64,000 bases of DNA from Halopseudomonas xinjiangensis (GTDB taxonomy: Bacteria; Pseudomonadota; Gammaproteobacteria; Pseudomonadales; Pseudomonadaceae), in NCBI GenBank assembly GCA_011050525.1, contig DRFO01000006.1:43631-107630 (forward strand). Direction: 5' to 3'. Below the pieces are notes generated by a model. That model did not search any database. It had not been told where the DNA came from and worked only from the letters and a program-made list of their open reading frames with translations. Shown here one piece after another: positions 48,886 to 56,330 of the stretch (positions within the stretch are counted from its first letter, which is position 1; each line of letters starts with the position of its first letter). A program made the translations under genes and the position numbers.

Positions 48886-50169
48886 ATGAGCTATACGCCG
48901 CATACCACTTCCTACTACGCCGCCTCAGCCAATCCCACCCCGGAGAGGCCACCACTGCTGGGTAGCCATGAAACCGATGTGTGCATTATCGGCGCCGGCT
49001 ACACGGGAATTTCCACCGCGCTTTTTCTGCTCGAGCATGGCTTCAAGGTAACAGTGCTGGAGGCGGCTCAGGTCGGCTTCGGGGCATCAGGGCGCAACGG
49101 CGGACAGATCGTCAACAGCTATAGCCGTGACATCGACGTAATCGAACGAACCGTCGATGCGAAACAGGCCCGCCTGCTTGGCGAGATGGCCTTTGAAGGC
49201 GCACGCATCATTCGCGAGCGGGTCGCCAAATACGGTATTGAATGCGATCTGAAGGACGGCGGTGTTTTCGCTGCGTTCAATGACAAACAGATGGATCATC
49301 TGGAAGCGCAGAAACGTCTTTGGGAGCGCTATGGCCACACGCAACTTGAAATGCTTGATCAAACCGCCATCCGCAAGGTAGTCAATACCGATATCTATAC
49401 CGGCGGCATGCTCGATATGAGCGGAGGCCATATCCATCCGCTCAACCTGGTGCTGGGCGAAGCCGCAGCAGTCGAATCGCTGGGCGGCATCATCCACGAG
49501 CAATCGCGGGTACACAAAGTCGATCAGGGGCCCAACCCTGTTGTACATACCGAACATGGGCAGGTGTCTGCCCGGTTCGTGGTGGTGGCGGGCAACGCCT
49601 ATCTAGGCAATTTGATTCCGGCGCTCGCCGCCAAGTCGATGCCCTGCGGGACCCAGGTAGTAACGACCGAACCGCTTGATGAGGACGTCGCCAAAGGTCT
49701 GTTGCCCCAGGACTATTGCGTGGAGGATTGCAGTTATCTTCTGGACTACTATCGCCTTTCCGGCGATCGGCGGCTGATCTTTGGTGGCGGTGTGGCTTAC
49801 GGTGCACGGGATCCCGCCGATGTCGAGGCTCTGGTACGGCCAAATCTGGAGAAAACGTTCCCGCAGCTCAAGGGCGTGCAAATTGACTACGCCTGGACCG
49901 GCAATTTCCTGCTCACACTGTCACGCCTGCCACAGGTCGGCAGAATCGGCGACAACATCTATTACTCACAGGGCTGTAGCGGGCATGGAGTCACCTATAC
50001 ACACCTGGCTGGAAAGATCCTCGCCGAAGCACTGCGGGGCCAGGCTGAACGTTTCGACGCCTTTGCCTGCCTGCCCCATTATCCGTTTCCGGGCGGCCGT
50101 CTGTTTCGTGTACCTTTCACCGCGGTGGGCGCCTGGTATTACCAGATGAGAGACAAGCTGGGATTCTAG
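48886..50169 (+). CDS. FAD-dependent oxidoreductase, PuuB/gamma-glutamylputrescine oxidase type
   Basis: A 427-residue DAO-family flavoenzyme. The FAD loop DVCIIGAGYTGISTALFL lies at about residues 31-48, followed by GFGASGRNGGQIVNSY. The C-terminal flavin motif is YYSQGCSGHGVTYTHLAGK. The N-terminal HTTSYYAASANPTPERPPL is typical of PuuB-like enzymes, which oxidise gamma-glutamylputrescine in putrescine breakdown. No other puu gene is adjacent, so the exact amine substrate is uncertain. Confidence 0.88.
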   Translation: MSYTPHTTSYYAASANPTPERPPLLGSHETDVCIIGAGYTGISTALFLLEHGFKVTVLEAAQVGFGASGRNGGQIVNSYSRDIDVIERTVDAKQARLLGEMAFEGARIIRERVAKYGIECDLKDGGVFAAFNDKQMDHLEAQKRLWERYGHTQLEMLDQTAIRKVVNTDIYTGGMLDMSGGHIHPLNLVLGEAAAVESLGGIIHEQSRVHKVDQGPNPVVHTEHGQVSARFVVVAGNAYLGNLIPALAAKSMPCGTQVVTTEPLDEDVAKGLLPQDYCVEDCSYLLDYYRLSGDRRLIFGGGVAYGARDPADVEALVRPNLEKTFPQLKGVQIDYAWTGNFLLTLSRLPQVGRIGDNIYYSQGCSGHGVTYTHLAGKILAEALRGQAERFDAFACLPHYPFPGGRLFRVPFTAVGAWYYQMRDKLGF

Positions 50170-50354
50170 GGAGAGCCAGCCGAGCGATATCGGAATGCAA
50201 GCAAAGCGGAACCCCAGCGGGCGAAACCGGGTCATTAATAAGCGCATCCACAGGTGAAATATAGCTTATGATCAAGCGTGGATGCCGGAGGCATCCGGTA
50301 CCAATTGCTGGCCTTTCGAGGACAGTCCTAAAAGAAAAATCAGGAGTAGTCCCT

Positions 50355-50762
50355 ATGACATTCATGCAATCAACCAGACGTTACGTCTCCATCATGCTCA
50401 CCGCCCTGTTTATGCTGACCAGTCTGGCCAGTATTCATGCGCAGGCGTCCACAGCCATGCTGGGAACCCAGGATCTGATCGCTGATCAGCAAATGAGCGT
50501 CGACCGCGAAGCGCTGAAGAGCATGCTCGCCGACGAAGCCGTGCAAGACAAATTGGCAAGCATGGGTGTGACACCCGATCAGGTTGAAAAACGTATTGAC
50601 AGCCTGACCGCCAGCGAACTCGCGCAGTTCAACGCACAGCTGGATGAAGGTGCAGCCGGTGCCGGGGTGGTAGGGGTAATCGTGCTGTTTCTGGTGATTT
50701 TCGCTGTCACGGATATTCTTTGCATCACCAACATCTACAGCTTCATCAACTGCGCTCGTTAA
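50355..50762 (+). CDS. PA2779-family small exported protein
   Basis: The 135-residue protein has a signal peptide (cleavage near HAQA-ST, residue ~29). A helical segment typical of the PA2779 family follows (DREALKSMLADEAVQDKLAS, then MGVTPDQVEKRIDSLTASEL). A Gly-rich turn LDEGAAGAG leads into one hydrophobic helix (about 104-124) and a short tail. The frame opens at 50268, but ATG 50355 follows AGGAG. A hairpin GGATGCC-GGA-GGCATCC (50280-50296) lies in the leader. It is nearly always paired with a PA2778-type peptidase, as here; the function is unknown. Confidence 0.88.
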   Translation: MTFMQSTRRYVSIMLTALFMLTSLASIHAQASTAMLGTQDLIADQQMSVDREALKSMLADEAVQDKLASMGVTPDQVEKRIDSLTASELAQFNAQLDEGAAGAGVVGVIVLFLVIFAVTDILCITNIYSFINCAR

Positions 50763-50766
50763 ACAC

Positions 50767-51711
50767 GTGCGCCGCACCTGGCACTTGATCGTTCTGCTCG
50801 GGCTGACAGCTGCGCTGTCGGCCTGCGCAGGCCGACCTCCCCTCCTGCCTGAACCCCAAACGCTGCAACATCTCCCCCCGCAAATCCTGCTTGAGGACGT
50901 AAAGTTCTACGCCCAGGACGCCTATCAATGCGGGCCTGCCGCCCTGGCCATGATGTTCGACGATCGCGGTATTACGGTGACTCCGAACCAACTGGTTGAC
51001 CGGGTCTACATTCCCGAACGCAAGGGCACGCTCCAGGTTGAAATGATATCTGCCGCGCGCGAACGTGACTTGCTTGTTTATACCTTGAACCGAAACCTCG
51101 AAACCGTCCTTGCCGAACTTGCCGCCGGCAATCCGGTGTTGGTCATGCAGAATCTGGCATTCAACTGGTTTCCCCAATGGCATTACGCAGTGGTTGTGGG
51201 CTATGACCTTGATCGGGAGGTCATGCTGGTGCATAGCGGACTCAATCGTGCCCAGGCAGAACCGTTCAAGTTATTCATGCGAACCTGGAGCCGCGCCAAC
51301 CGGTGGGCTACCGTGATGCTACCACCCGGCCAACTACCCGCCAGCGCAGAACCGCTGAAGTACCTTGCCGCCGCCAGTGACCTGGAACAAACCGGCAGAC
51401 TGGACAGCGCCAGGGCAGCCTACCAGGCGGCGTTGATCGAATGGCCGGAGCAGCCGGCAGCCCGGTTTGGGCTGGGGAATGTTGCCTGGGCACAGAATAA
51501 GCGCGAACAAGCTATCGAACACTTCAGAGTGCTGGGTCTAGAACACCCGACACTCAAGGCCGGCTGGCACAATCTTTCGGCAGGACTGAAAGCGATGGGC
51601 TGCAATGAAGCCGCACAACAAGCATCAGCTTGCCTGAACAGACTGAACAATAAGCAAGCTCCAGACAAGTCACCTGCCTGCAAAGTAGCATCCTGCCCCA
51701 AAATCAAATGA
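50767..51711 (+). CDS. PA2778-family C39-like cysteine peptidase lipoprotein
   Basis: The 314-residue lipoprotein has lipobox LSAC (Cys20). A papain-like C39-type domain follows, with candidate nucleophile Cys55 (YQCGPAALAMM) and histidine His139 (PQWHYAVVVGYD). After about residue 195 there are TPR-like helices (DLEQTGRLDSARAAYQAALI, then GLGNVAWAQNKREQAIEHF). The start is GTG, four bases after the stop of the PA2779 gene and without a clear ribosome site, so it is probably translated by coupling. The substrate is unknown; the neighbouring small protein is the natural candidate. Confidence 0.9.
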   Translation: MRRTWHLIVLLGLTAALSACAGRPPLLPEPQTLQHLPPQILLEDVKFYAQDAYQCGPAALAMMFDDRGITVTPNQLVDRVYIPERKGTLQVEMISAARERDLLVYTLNRNLETVLAELAAGNPVLVMQNLAFNWFPQWHYAVVVGYDLDREVMLVHSGLNRAQAEPFKLFMRTWSRANRWATVMLPPGQLPASAEPLKYLAAASDLEQTGRLDSARAAYQAALIEWPEQPAARFGLGNVAWAQNKREQAIEHFRVLGLEHPTLKAGWHNLSAGLKAMGCNEAAQQASACLNRLNNKQAPDKSPACKVASCPKIK

Positions 51712-51798
51712 AGCAGATTGATTCCAGTAAACTTCTGAATATCTGTTAGACAAATAATTCGACAACACGCCCAGCCGATTTCTATATATAAGCACCCC

Positions 51799-52074
51799 TT
51801 ACCAGTCAATATAGTCCGCACTGCATTGCCAACTAATCGACATTAAATATTTTGCACCCTCATTTCCTGAGTTACTGAAATAGCCGTAATAGAGCCATTC
51901 AAAGCTATAAAAGCATCCAGATTGAACTGTGCATCTTTTTTTTGACGCCATATTAATTGCGCCAATGTAATTACCATTAAAGCAAAACAGTTCACAGTTT
52001 AGTGCCTTGCCCGCCCCCTCTTCGAAGACTACGATACACCCGAAATAGACACCCGTGCGCAAATAGTTGCACAT
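51799..52074 (-). CDS. Possible orphan AT-rich gene upstream of the T6SS locus
   Basis: An open frame of 91 codons with no recognisable family, opposite in direction to the T6SS genes. The region is about 39% G+C over 51841-52020, far below its neighbours, which suggests transfer. The predicted protein is rich in Cys and aromatic residues (LNCELFCFNGNYIGAINM, GCFYSFEWLYYGYFSNSG) and has no signal peptide. ATG 52074 is the likeliest start, but no ribosome site is visible. The coding strand contains a run of eight A residues at 51933-51940. It could also be a decayed remnant. Confidence 0.42.
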   Translation of the reverse strand: MCNYLRTGVYFGCIVVFEEGAGKALNCELFCFNGNYIGAINMASKKRCTVQSGCFYSFEWLYYGYFSNSGNEGAKYLMSISWQCSADYIDW

Positions 52075-52130
52075 CAAAAAAGTGCGCAGAAAGTTGCGCT
52101 AAATTATGAAACTGCGCAATTAGTTGCGCA
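52056..52130. promoter_or_regulatory. Three iterated 18-bp dyads upstream of tssA
   Basis: Sites TGCGCAA-ATAG-TTGCACA (52056-52073), TGCGCAG-AAAG-TTGCGCT (52083-52100) and TGCGCAA-TTAG-TTGCGCA (52113-52130) follow each other with centre spacings of 27 and 30 bp. The third is a perfect 7-4-7 dyad. A further half-site TGTGCAA lies at 52169-52175. The first site overlaps the ATG of the orphan gene, the last ends 72 bp before tssA. This looks like an operator for a dimeric regulator. Confidence 0.7.
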
Positions 52131-52202
52131 CTTATATTCACGCTGAAGTTATGGATCAACAACTTCCTGTGCAACTGTACGATCAAGGACAAATTCCCCG
52201 GA

Positions 52203-53759
52203 ATGCTTGCTGAATATTACCTCGATATAGCGAAACGGCCCGTCAGCCCCCTCGACTTTGCGGGCAGCGATGTGCGGTATTCCGCTGAGTTCGAGACACT
52301 GGAGGCCGAGCTTGGTAAATCCGGCTCACTCCATGAGACAACCGCCATCGACTGGCAGAAAATCCGTGAAACCAGCGAGACGGTGCTGACGGACCTGTCC
52401 AAGGACTTGCGAGTAACGGTCTGGCTGATCTGGAGTCTGTTCCAGCGTGAGTCGATCACGGGTCTCGGGGCTGGCATCAGCATGCTGCATTACCTTTGCC
52501 TCAACCACTGGATCGATCTGCATCCACGCAAACTGCGAACACGCGCCGCCTCTATTCATTGGCTTAATGCCAGACTCGAAAGAGCCTTCACTGACCATCA
52601 ACCAGATGCCGCGCAGGCTGAAACGCTGCTTACCCTGAAAAGTCACCTGAAAGACCTGGATGCACTGTTTACCGCTGAGCTTCAGGGGGACGCACCCTTG
52701 CTGCTGCCCTTGTGTCGTCGTCTGAAAGAGATTGCCCAGTCAACAGCACAGACGGTGCCGTCGCCTCCCATTCAGCAGGCGCCAGAATCTGTGGTGAACA
52801 AGACCCAAGCCGTTCTTGCTGCGCAGGCAGAAGGCGGGCTGACCGATACCAAGCAAGCCCAGAAAACACTGCGATTGTTGCAGGATCAGTCCCGCGCACT
52901 GTGCGCCTGGTGGCTGCAGCACAAACCCGGCGATCCACGGGCGCTGAAACTCTCGCGCACATTGCTATGGCTGCCAATCGACAACCTGCCCGAACACAAC
53001 GCTGATCGGGTGACGGCACTGCGCGGCCTGCCCGCTGACCGTCTTGCGCAATACGCCGAACGTTTTGCGCAGGGTCTGTTTGCCGAGTTGCTCGTGGATG
53101 TTGAAGCGAGCCTGGCACGGGCGCCTTTCTGGCTGGACGGACAACACCTGGCGTGGCAATGCCTGCAAGCCTTGCAGGCCGAAGCCGGGATGCGCGAGGC
53201 AGAGTTGCAGCTCGCCCTATTGCTCAAGCGGCTCCCCTTGATGGAGGAGCTGCGCTTTCATGACGGCGCCCCCTTTGCTTCACCCGAAACCAGGCTCTGG
53301 ATCAGCTCGCATGTGTTGCCCCATGGGCAAATCGCAGCGGCCAATGAGAGCTCATCCAGCATTCCCGCCAAAGAAAGCGCTGCCTGGGACATGGCCCTTG
53401 AAGAATCATTGCAGATTCTTCGCCGGGACGGTCTCAAGCCAGCGGTGCAAAGGATCAAGCAGGGCTTGAGCTGCGCCCATTCCGGACGGGAGCGCTTCAA
53501 ATGGCAACTCGCCCAGGTTCGCCTGTGCATGAGCGCCAGAAAATACGACCTAGCCAAAACCCAGCTGGAGTCGCTCCACGCCTTGCTGCAGACCAGCGGG
53601 CTGGCTGAATGGGAACCCGATCTTGCTCTAGAGGTGCTTACGCTGCTGCTTAACTGTTGCGAGCTTCTGCCCCAGAACCAGACATTGCGCGAGCGCAAGG
53701 AAGATATCTACCGCAGGCTGTGTCACCTAGATCTCGAAGTGGCACTGGATCAGGCCTAA
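52203..53759 (+). CDS. tssA: Type VI secretion protein TssA
   Basis: TssA caps or primes the growing sheath-tube of the type VI secretion system. The 518-residue protein has the N-terminal ImpA_N domain (about 10-130: SPLDFAGSDVRYSAEFETLE, then WLIWSLFQRESITGLGAGI) and a helical C-terminal domain of the VasJ/long TssA type. It is the first gene of the T6SS run; the dyad cluster and presumed promoter lie upstream. AAGGAC about 12 bp before ATG 52203 is a possible, weak ribosome site. Confidence 0.93.
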   Translation: MLAEYYLDIAKRPVSPLDFAGSDVRYSAEFETLEAELGKSGSLHETTAIDWQKIRETSETVLTDLSKDLRVTVWLIWSLFQRESITGLGAGISMLHYLCLNHWIDLHPRKLRTRAASIHWLNARLERAFTDHQPDAAQAETLLTLKSHLKDLDALFTAELQGDAPLLLPLCRRLKEIAQSTAQTVPSPPIQQAPESVVNKTQAVLAAQAEGGLTDTKQAQKTLRLLQDQSRALCAWWLQHKPGDPRALKLSRTLLWLPIDNLPEHNADRVTALRGLPADRLAQYAERFAQGLFAELLVDVEASLARAPFWLDGQHLAWQCLQALQAEAGMREAELQLALLLKRLPLMEELRFHDGAPFASPETRLWISSHVLPHGQIAAANESSSSIPAKESAAWDMALEESLQILRRDGLKPAVQRIKQGLSCAHSGRERFKWQLAQVRLCMSARKYDLAKTQLESLHALLQTSGLAEWEPDLALEVLTLLLNCCELLPQNQTLRERKEDIYRRLCHLDLEVALDQA

Positions 53760-53786
53760 GGGCCATAACAGAAACGGAGAACAACC

Positions 53787-54293
53787 ATGGCCAAAGATGG
53801 CTCAGTAGCACCCAAGGAACGCGTTAACGTCACTTTCACTCCCGACACCGGCGGCGCGCAGGAAGAAGTGGAACTGCCGTTGAAACTGATGGTTCTCGGT
53901 GATTTCACGCAACGCGCCGACGAACGCAAGATCGAGGACCGCAAGCCGATTGCCATCGACAAGAACAGCTTTGACGAAGTACTCGGCAAGCAGGAACTCA
54001 ACCTCACCTTTGCGGTGCCGAATCGCCTGCAACAAGACGCTGGCGTGGACGATCTTTCGGTGAATCTCGAGATCAATTCCATGAAGGATTTCAATCCTTC
54101 CAGTCTGGTTGACCAGGTACCGGAGCTGCGCAAGCTGATGGAACTGCGCGACGCACTGGTCGCCCTGAAAGGACCACTGGGCAATGCTCCGGCGTTTCGC
54201 AAGGCGATAGAAAGCGTGCTCAACGATGACGATTCTCGTGAACGAATTCTCGCCGAACTCGGCCTGGCCAACGACCCCAAACCAGCCAACTGA
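53787..54293 (+). CDS. tssB: T6SS sheath small subunit TssB/VipA
   Basis: One half of the contractile sheath, which assembles with TssC around the Hcp tube in the cytoplasm. The 168-residue protein has the family signature LMVLGDFTQRADERKIEDRK and DLSVNLEINSMKDFNPSSL. It lies 27 bp after tssA and 20 bp before tssC. Confidence 0.96.
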   Translation: MAKDGSVAPKERVNVTFTPDTGGAQEEVELPLKLMVLGDFTQRADERKIEDRKPIAIDKNSFDEVLGKQELNLTFAVPNRLQQDAGVDDLSVNLEINSMKDFNPSSLVDQVPELRKLMELRDALVALKGPLGNAPAFRKAIESVLNDDDSRERILAELGLANDPKPAN

Positions 54294-54313
54294 TCAAGAC
54301 AAGGACGCCATCA

Positions 54314-55789
54314 ATGAGCACCCAAGCAGCAACCGAAACCGGCCAACGTGCCGACGAAGTCAGCATTCTCGACAGCATCATTGCCCAGACCCGATTGACT
54401 CCTGAAGACGAAGCGTACGGTATCGCCAAACGGGGCGTGTCGGCATTTATTGAAGAACTGCTCAAGCCGCACAACGATAAAGAGCCGGTCAAGAAAGCCA
54501 TGGTCGACCGCATGATTGCCGAGATCGACGCCAAGCTCAGCAAGCAGGTCGATGAGATTCTGCATCACGCGGACTTCCAGGCGCTGGAATCCTCCTGGCG
54601 GGGGTTGCAGTTGCTGGTTGATCGCACTAATTTCCGCGAGAACATCAAGCTGGAAATCATCAACGCCTCCAAACAGGACCTGCTGGAAGACTTCGAAGAC
54701 AGCCCGGAAATTACCCAGTCTGGCCTGTACAAGCACGTCTATACCGCAGAGTACGGCCAGTTCGGGGGACAGCCGGTGGGCGCGTTGATCGCCAATTACT
54801 TCTTCGATCCCAGCGCTCCCGACGTGAAAACCATGCAGTATGTCGCGAGCGTCGCCAGCATGTCGCACGCCCCCTTCATCGCTTCAGCTGGCCCCCGGTT
54901 CTTTGGGCTGGAAAGCTTCACTGGTCTGCCCGACTTGAAGGACCTGAAGGATCACTTCGAAGGCCCGCAATTCGCCAAGTGGCAGAGTTTCCGTGAGCAG
55001 GAAGACGCACGCTATGTAGGCCTGACGCTACCCCGCTTCCTGCTGCGCAACCCCTACGACCCTGAAGACAATCCGGTAAAGAGCTTCGTCTACAAGGAGA
55101 ATGTTGCCAGCAGTCACGAACATTATCTCTGGGGCAACACAGCCTTCACCTTCGCCACCCGCCTGACCGAGAGTTTCGCCAAGTTCCGTTGGTGCCCAAA
55201 CATTATCGGTCCGCAGAGCGGCGGCGCCGTCGAGGATCTGCCTCTGCATCACTTCGAAAGCATGGGCGAAATCGAAACCAAGATACCGACCGAGGTGCTG
55301 GTTTCAGATCGTCGCGAATACGAACTGGCCGATGAAGGCTTCATTGCGCTGACCATGCGCAAGGGCAGCGATAACGCTGCATTCTTCTCTGCCAACTCGG
55401 CACAAAAGGCCAAGTTCTTCGGCAACAGCGAAGAAGGCAAGGTAGCCGAGCTCAATTACAAGCTCGGCACCCAGCTGCCCTATTTGTTTATCGTCAACCG
55501 CCTGGCGCACTACCTGAAAGTACTGCAGCGCGAACAAATCGGCTCGTGGAAAGAGCGCACCGATCTGGAAATGGAACTGAACAAGTGGATTCGCCAGTAC
55601 GTGGCCGATCAGGACAACCCCAACCCCGAAGTGCGCGGACGTCGGCCGCTACGCGCAGCGCAGATCAGCGTGAGTGACGTGGATGGTGAGCCGGGCTGGT
55701 ACCGGGTGACCCTGAGCGTGCGCCCCCACTTCAAGTACATGGGCGCCGATTTCACCCTGTCGCTGGTCGGCAAGATGGACAAGGAATAG
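54314..55789 (+). CDS. tssC: T6SS sheath large subunit TssC/VipB
   Basis: The large sheath subunit, 491 residues, the usual length. Visible family stretches are LESSWRGLQLLVDRTNFREN, SMSHAPFIASAGPRFFGLES, GLTLPRFLLRNPYDP and, near the C terminus, AQISVSDVDGEPGWYRVTLS followed by RPHFKYMGADFTLSLVGK. The sheath is recycled by the TssH ATPase encoded five genes later. Confidence 0.97.
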   Translation: MSTQAATETGQRADEVSILDSIIAQTRLTPEDEAYGIAKRGVSAFIEELLKPHNDKEPVKKAMVDRMIAEIDAKLSKQVDEILHHADFQALESSWRGLQLLVDRTNFRENIKLEIINASKQDLLEDFEDSPEITQSGLYKHVYTAEYGQFGGQPVGALIANYFFDPSAPDVKTMQYVASVASMSHAPFIASAGPRFFGLESFTGLPDLKDLKDHFEGPQFAKWQSFREQEDARYVGLTLPRFLLRNPYDPEDNPVKSFVYKENVASSHEHYLWGNTAFTFATRLTESFAKFRWCPNIIGPQSGGAVEDLPLHHFESMGEIETKIPTEVLVSDRREYELADEGFIALTMRKGSDNAAFFSANSAQKAKFFGNSEEGKVAELNYKLGTQLPYLFIVNRLAHYLKVLQREQIGSWKERTDLEMELNKWIRQYVADQDNPNPEVRGRRPLRAAQISVSDVDGEPGWYRVTLSVRPHFKYMGADFTLSLVGKMDKE

Positions 55790-55793
55790 GCCG

Positions 55794-56198
55794 GTGAGTT
55801 ACGGCAGTCTGTTCGAGCGTCTGGGCGGAGAAACCGCCAGACGCAAGGGCTGGGCCCATGAAAAAGCGGTAACCGCATCGGTGTCTTCGCACCTTGCCAA
55901 GATGCTGAGTACCCGCGCAGGCAGCGTGCAAACGCTGCCTGACTATGGGTTGCCGGATCTCAACGACATGAGCCTGTCGCTGCACGATTCGCTGCAACAG
56001 GCACGTATCGCTATCGAACAATTTATCGAAGTGTATGAACCAAGACTGTCGCAAGTAAAAGTGGTTTCGCTACCCCGAGACCACGATCCGCTCAATCTGT
56101 CCTTTGCCATACAGGGCATTCTCGAGGCCGGCGGGTTCAGGCGCCAGGTCAGCTTTTCCGCACGTCTGGATGGCAGCGGACAAGTCAAAGTTGAATAG
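55794..56198 (+). CDS. tssE: T6SS baseplate protein TssE (gp25-like)
   Basis: A 134-residue baseplate wedge protein homologous to phage T4 gp25. The start is GTG 55794, four bases after the tssC stop. Landmarks are GSLFERLGGETARRK, LSTRAGSVQTLPDYGLPDLN, and EPRLSQVKVVSLPRD. It joins TssF and TssG in the baseplate. Confidence 0.94.
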   Translation: MSYGSLFERLGGETARRKGWAHEKAVTASVSSHLAKMLSTRAGSVQTLPDYGLPDLNDMSLSLHDSLQQARIAIEQFIEVYEPRLSQVKVVSLPRDHDPLNLSFAIQGILEAGGFRRQVSFSARLDGSGQVKVE

Positions 56199-56208
56199 GG
56201 AGTACTGC

Positions 56209-56295
56209 ATGTTCGGCAAGCCAGCGGCAAGGGTCGGTGATAGAGCCGACTGTATGGGAAAAGATCACGGCTTTGCCGTTTCAGGTCCAGCGTAA
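56209..56295 (+). pseudogene. 28-codon PAAR stub between tssE and tssF
   Basis: An open frame of 28 codons with a good ribosome site (GGGAG, 56198-56202) encodes MFGKPAARVGDRADC then MGKDHGFAVSGPA and stops. The first half is the hallmark of PAAR proteins, which cap the VgrG spike, but normal PAAR domains are about 90 residues. Only 35 bp remain before tssF, so the rest of the gene seems deleted. The intact start and ribosome site leave open that it is still translated, perhaps only to couple tssF expression. Another PAAR protein would be needed for spike tipping. Confidence 0.75.
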
Positions 56296-56330
56296 CCATC
56301 CGCTGCAACCGCACATTCAAGGACCGATCT

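Larger units (their letters stand above)
51712..52202. other. AT-rich island between PA2778 gene and tssA
   Basis: These 491 bases are clearly AT-rich compared with the rest of the window. They hold the possible orphan gene above, a cluster of three 18-bp dyads, and the presumed T6SS promoter. I see no clear -24/-12 sigma-54 site. A second, different dyad GAAGTT/AACTTC lies at 52145-52166. Confidence 0.7.

Noticed and set aside
52131..52202. Sigma-54 -24/-12 promoter upstream of tssA
   Set aside because: I searched for the GG-N10-GC pattern with TGGCAC/TTGC context and found none convincing, despite the nearby sigma-54 activator gene.
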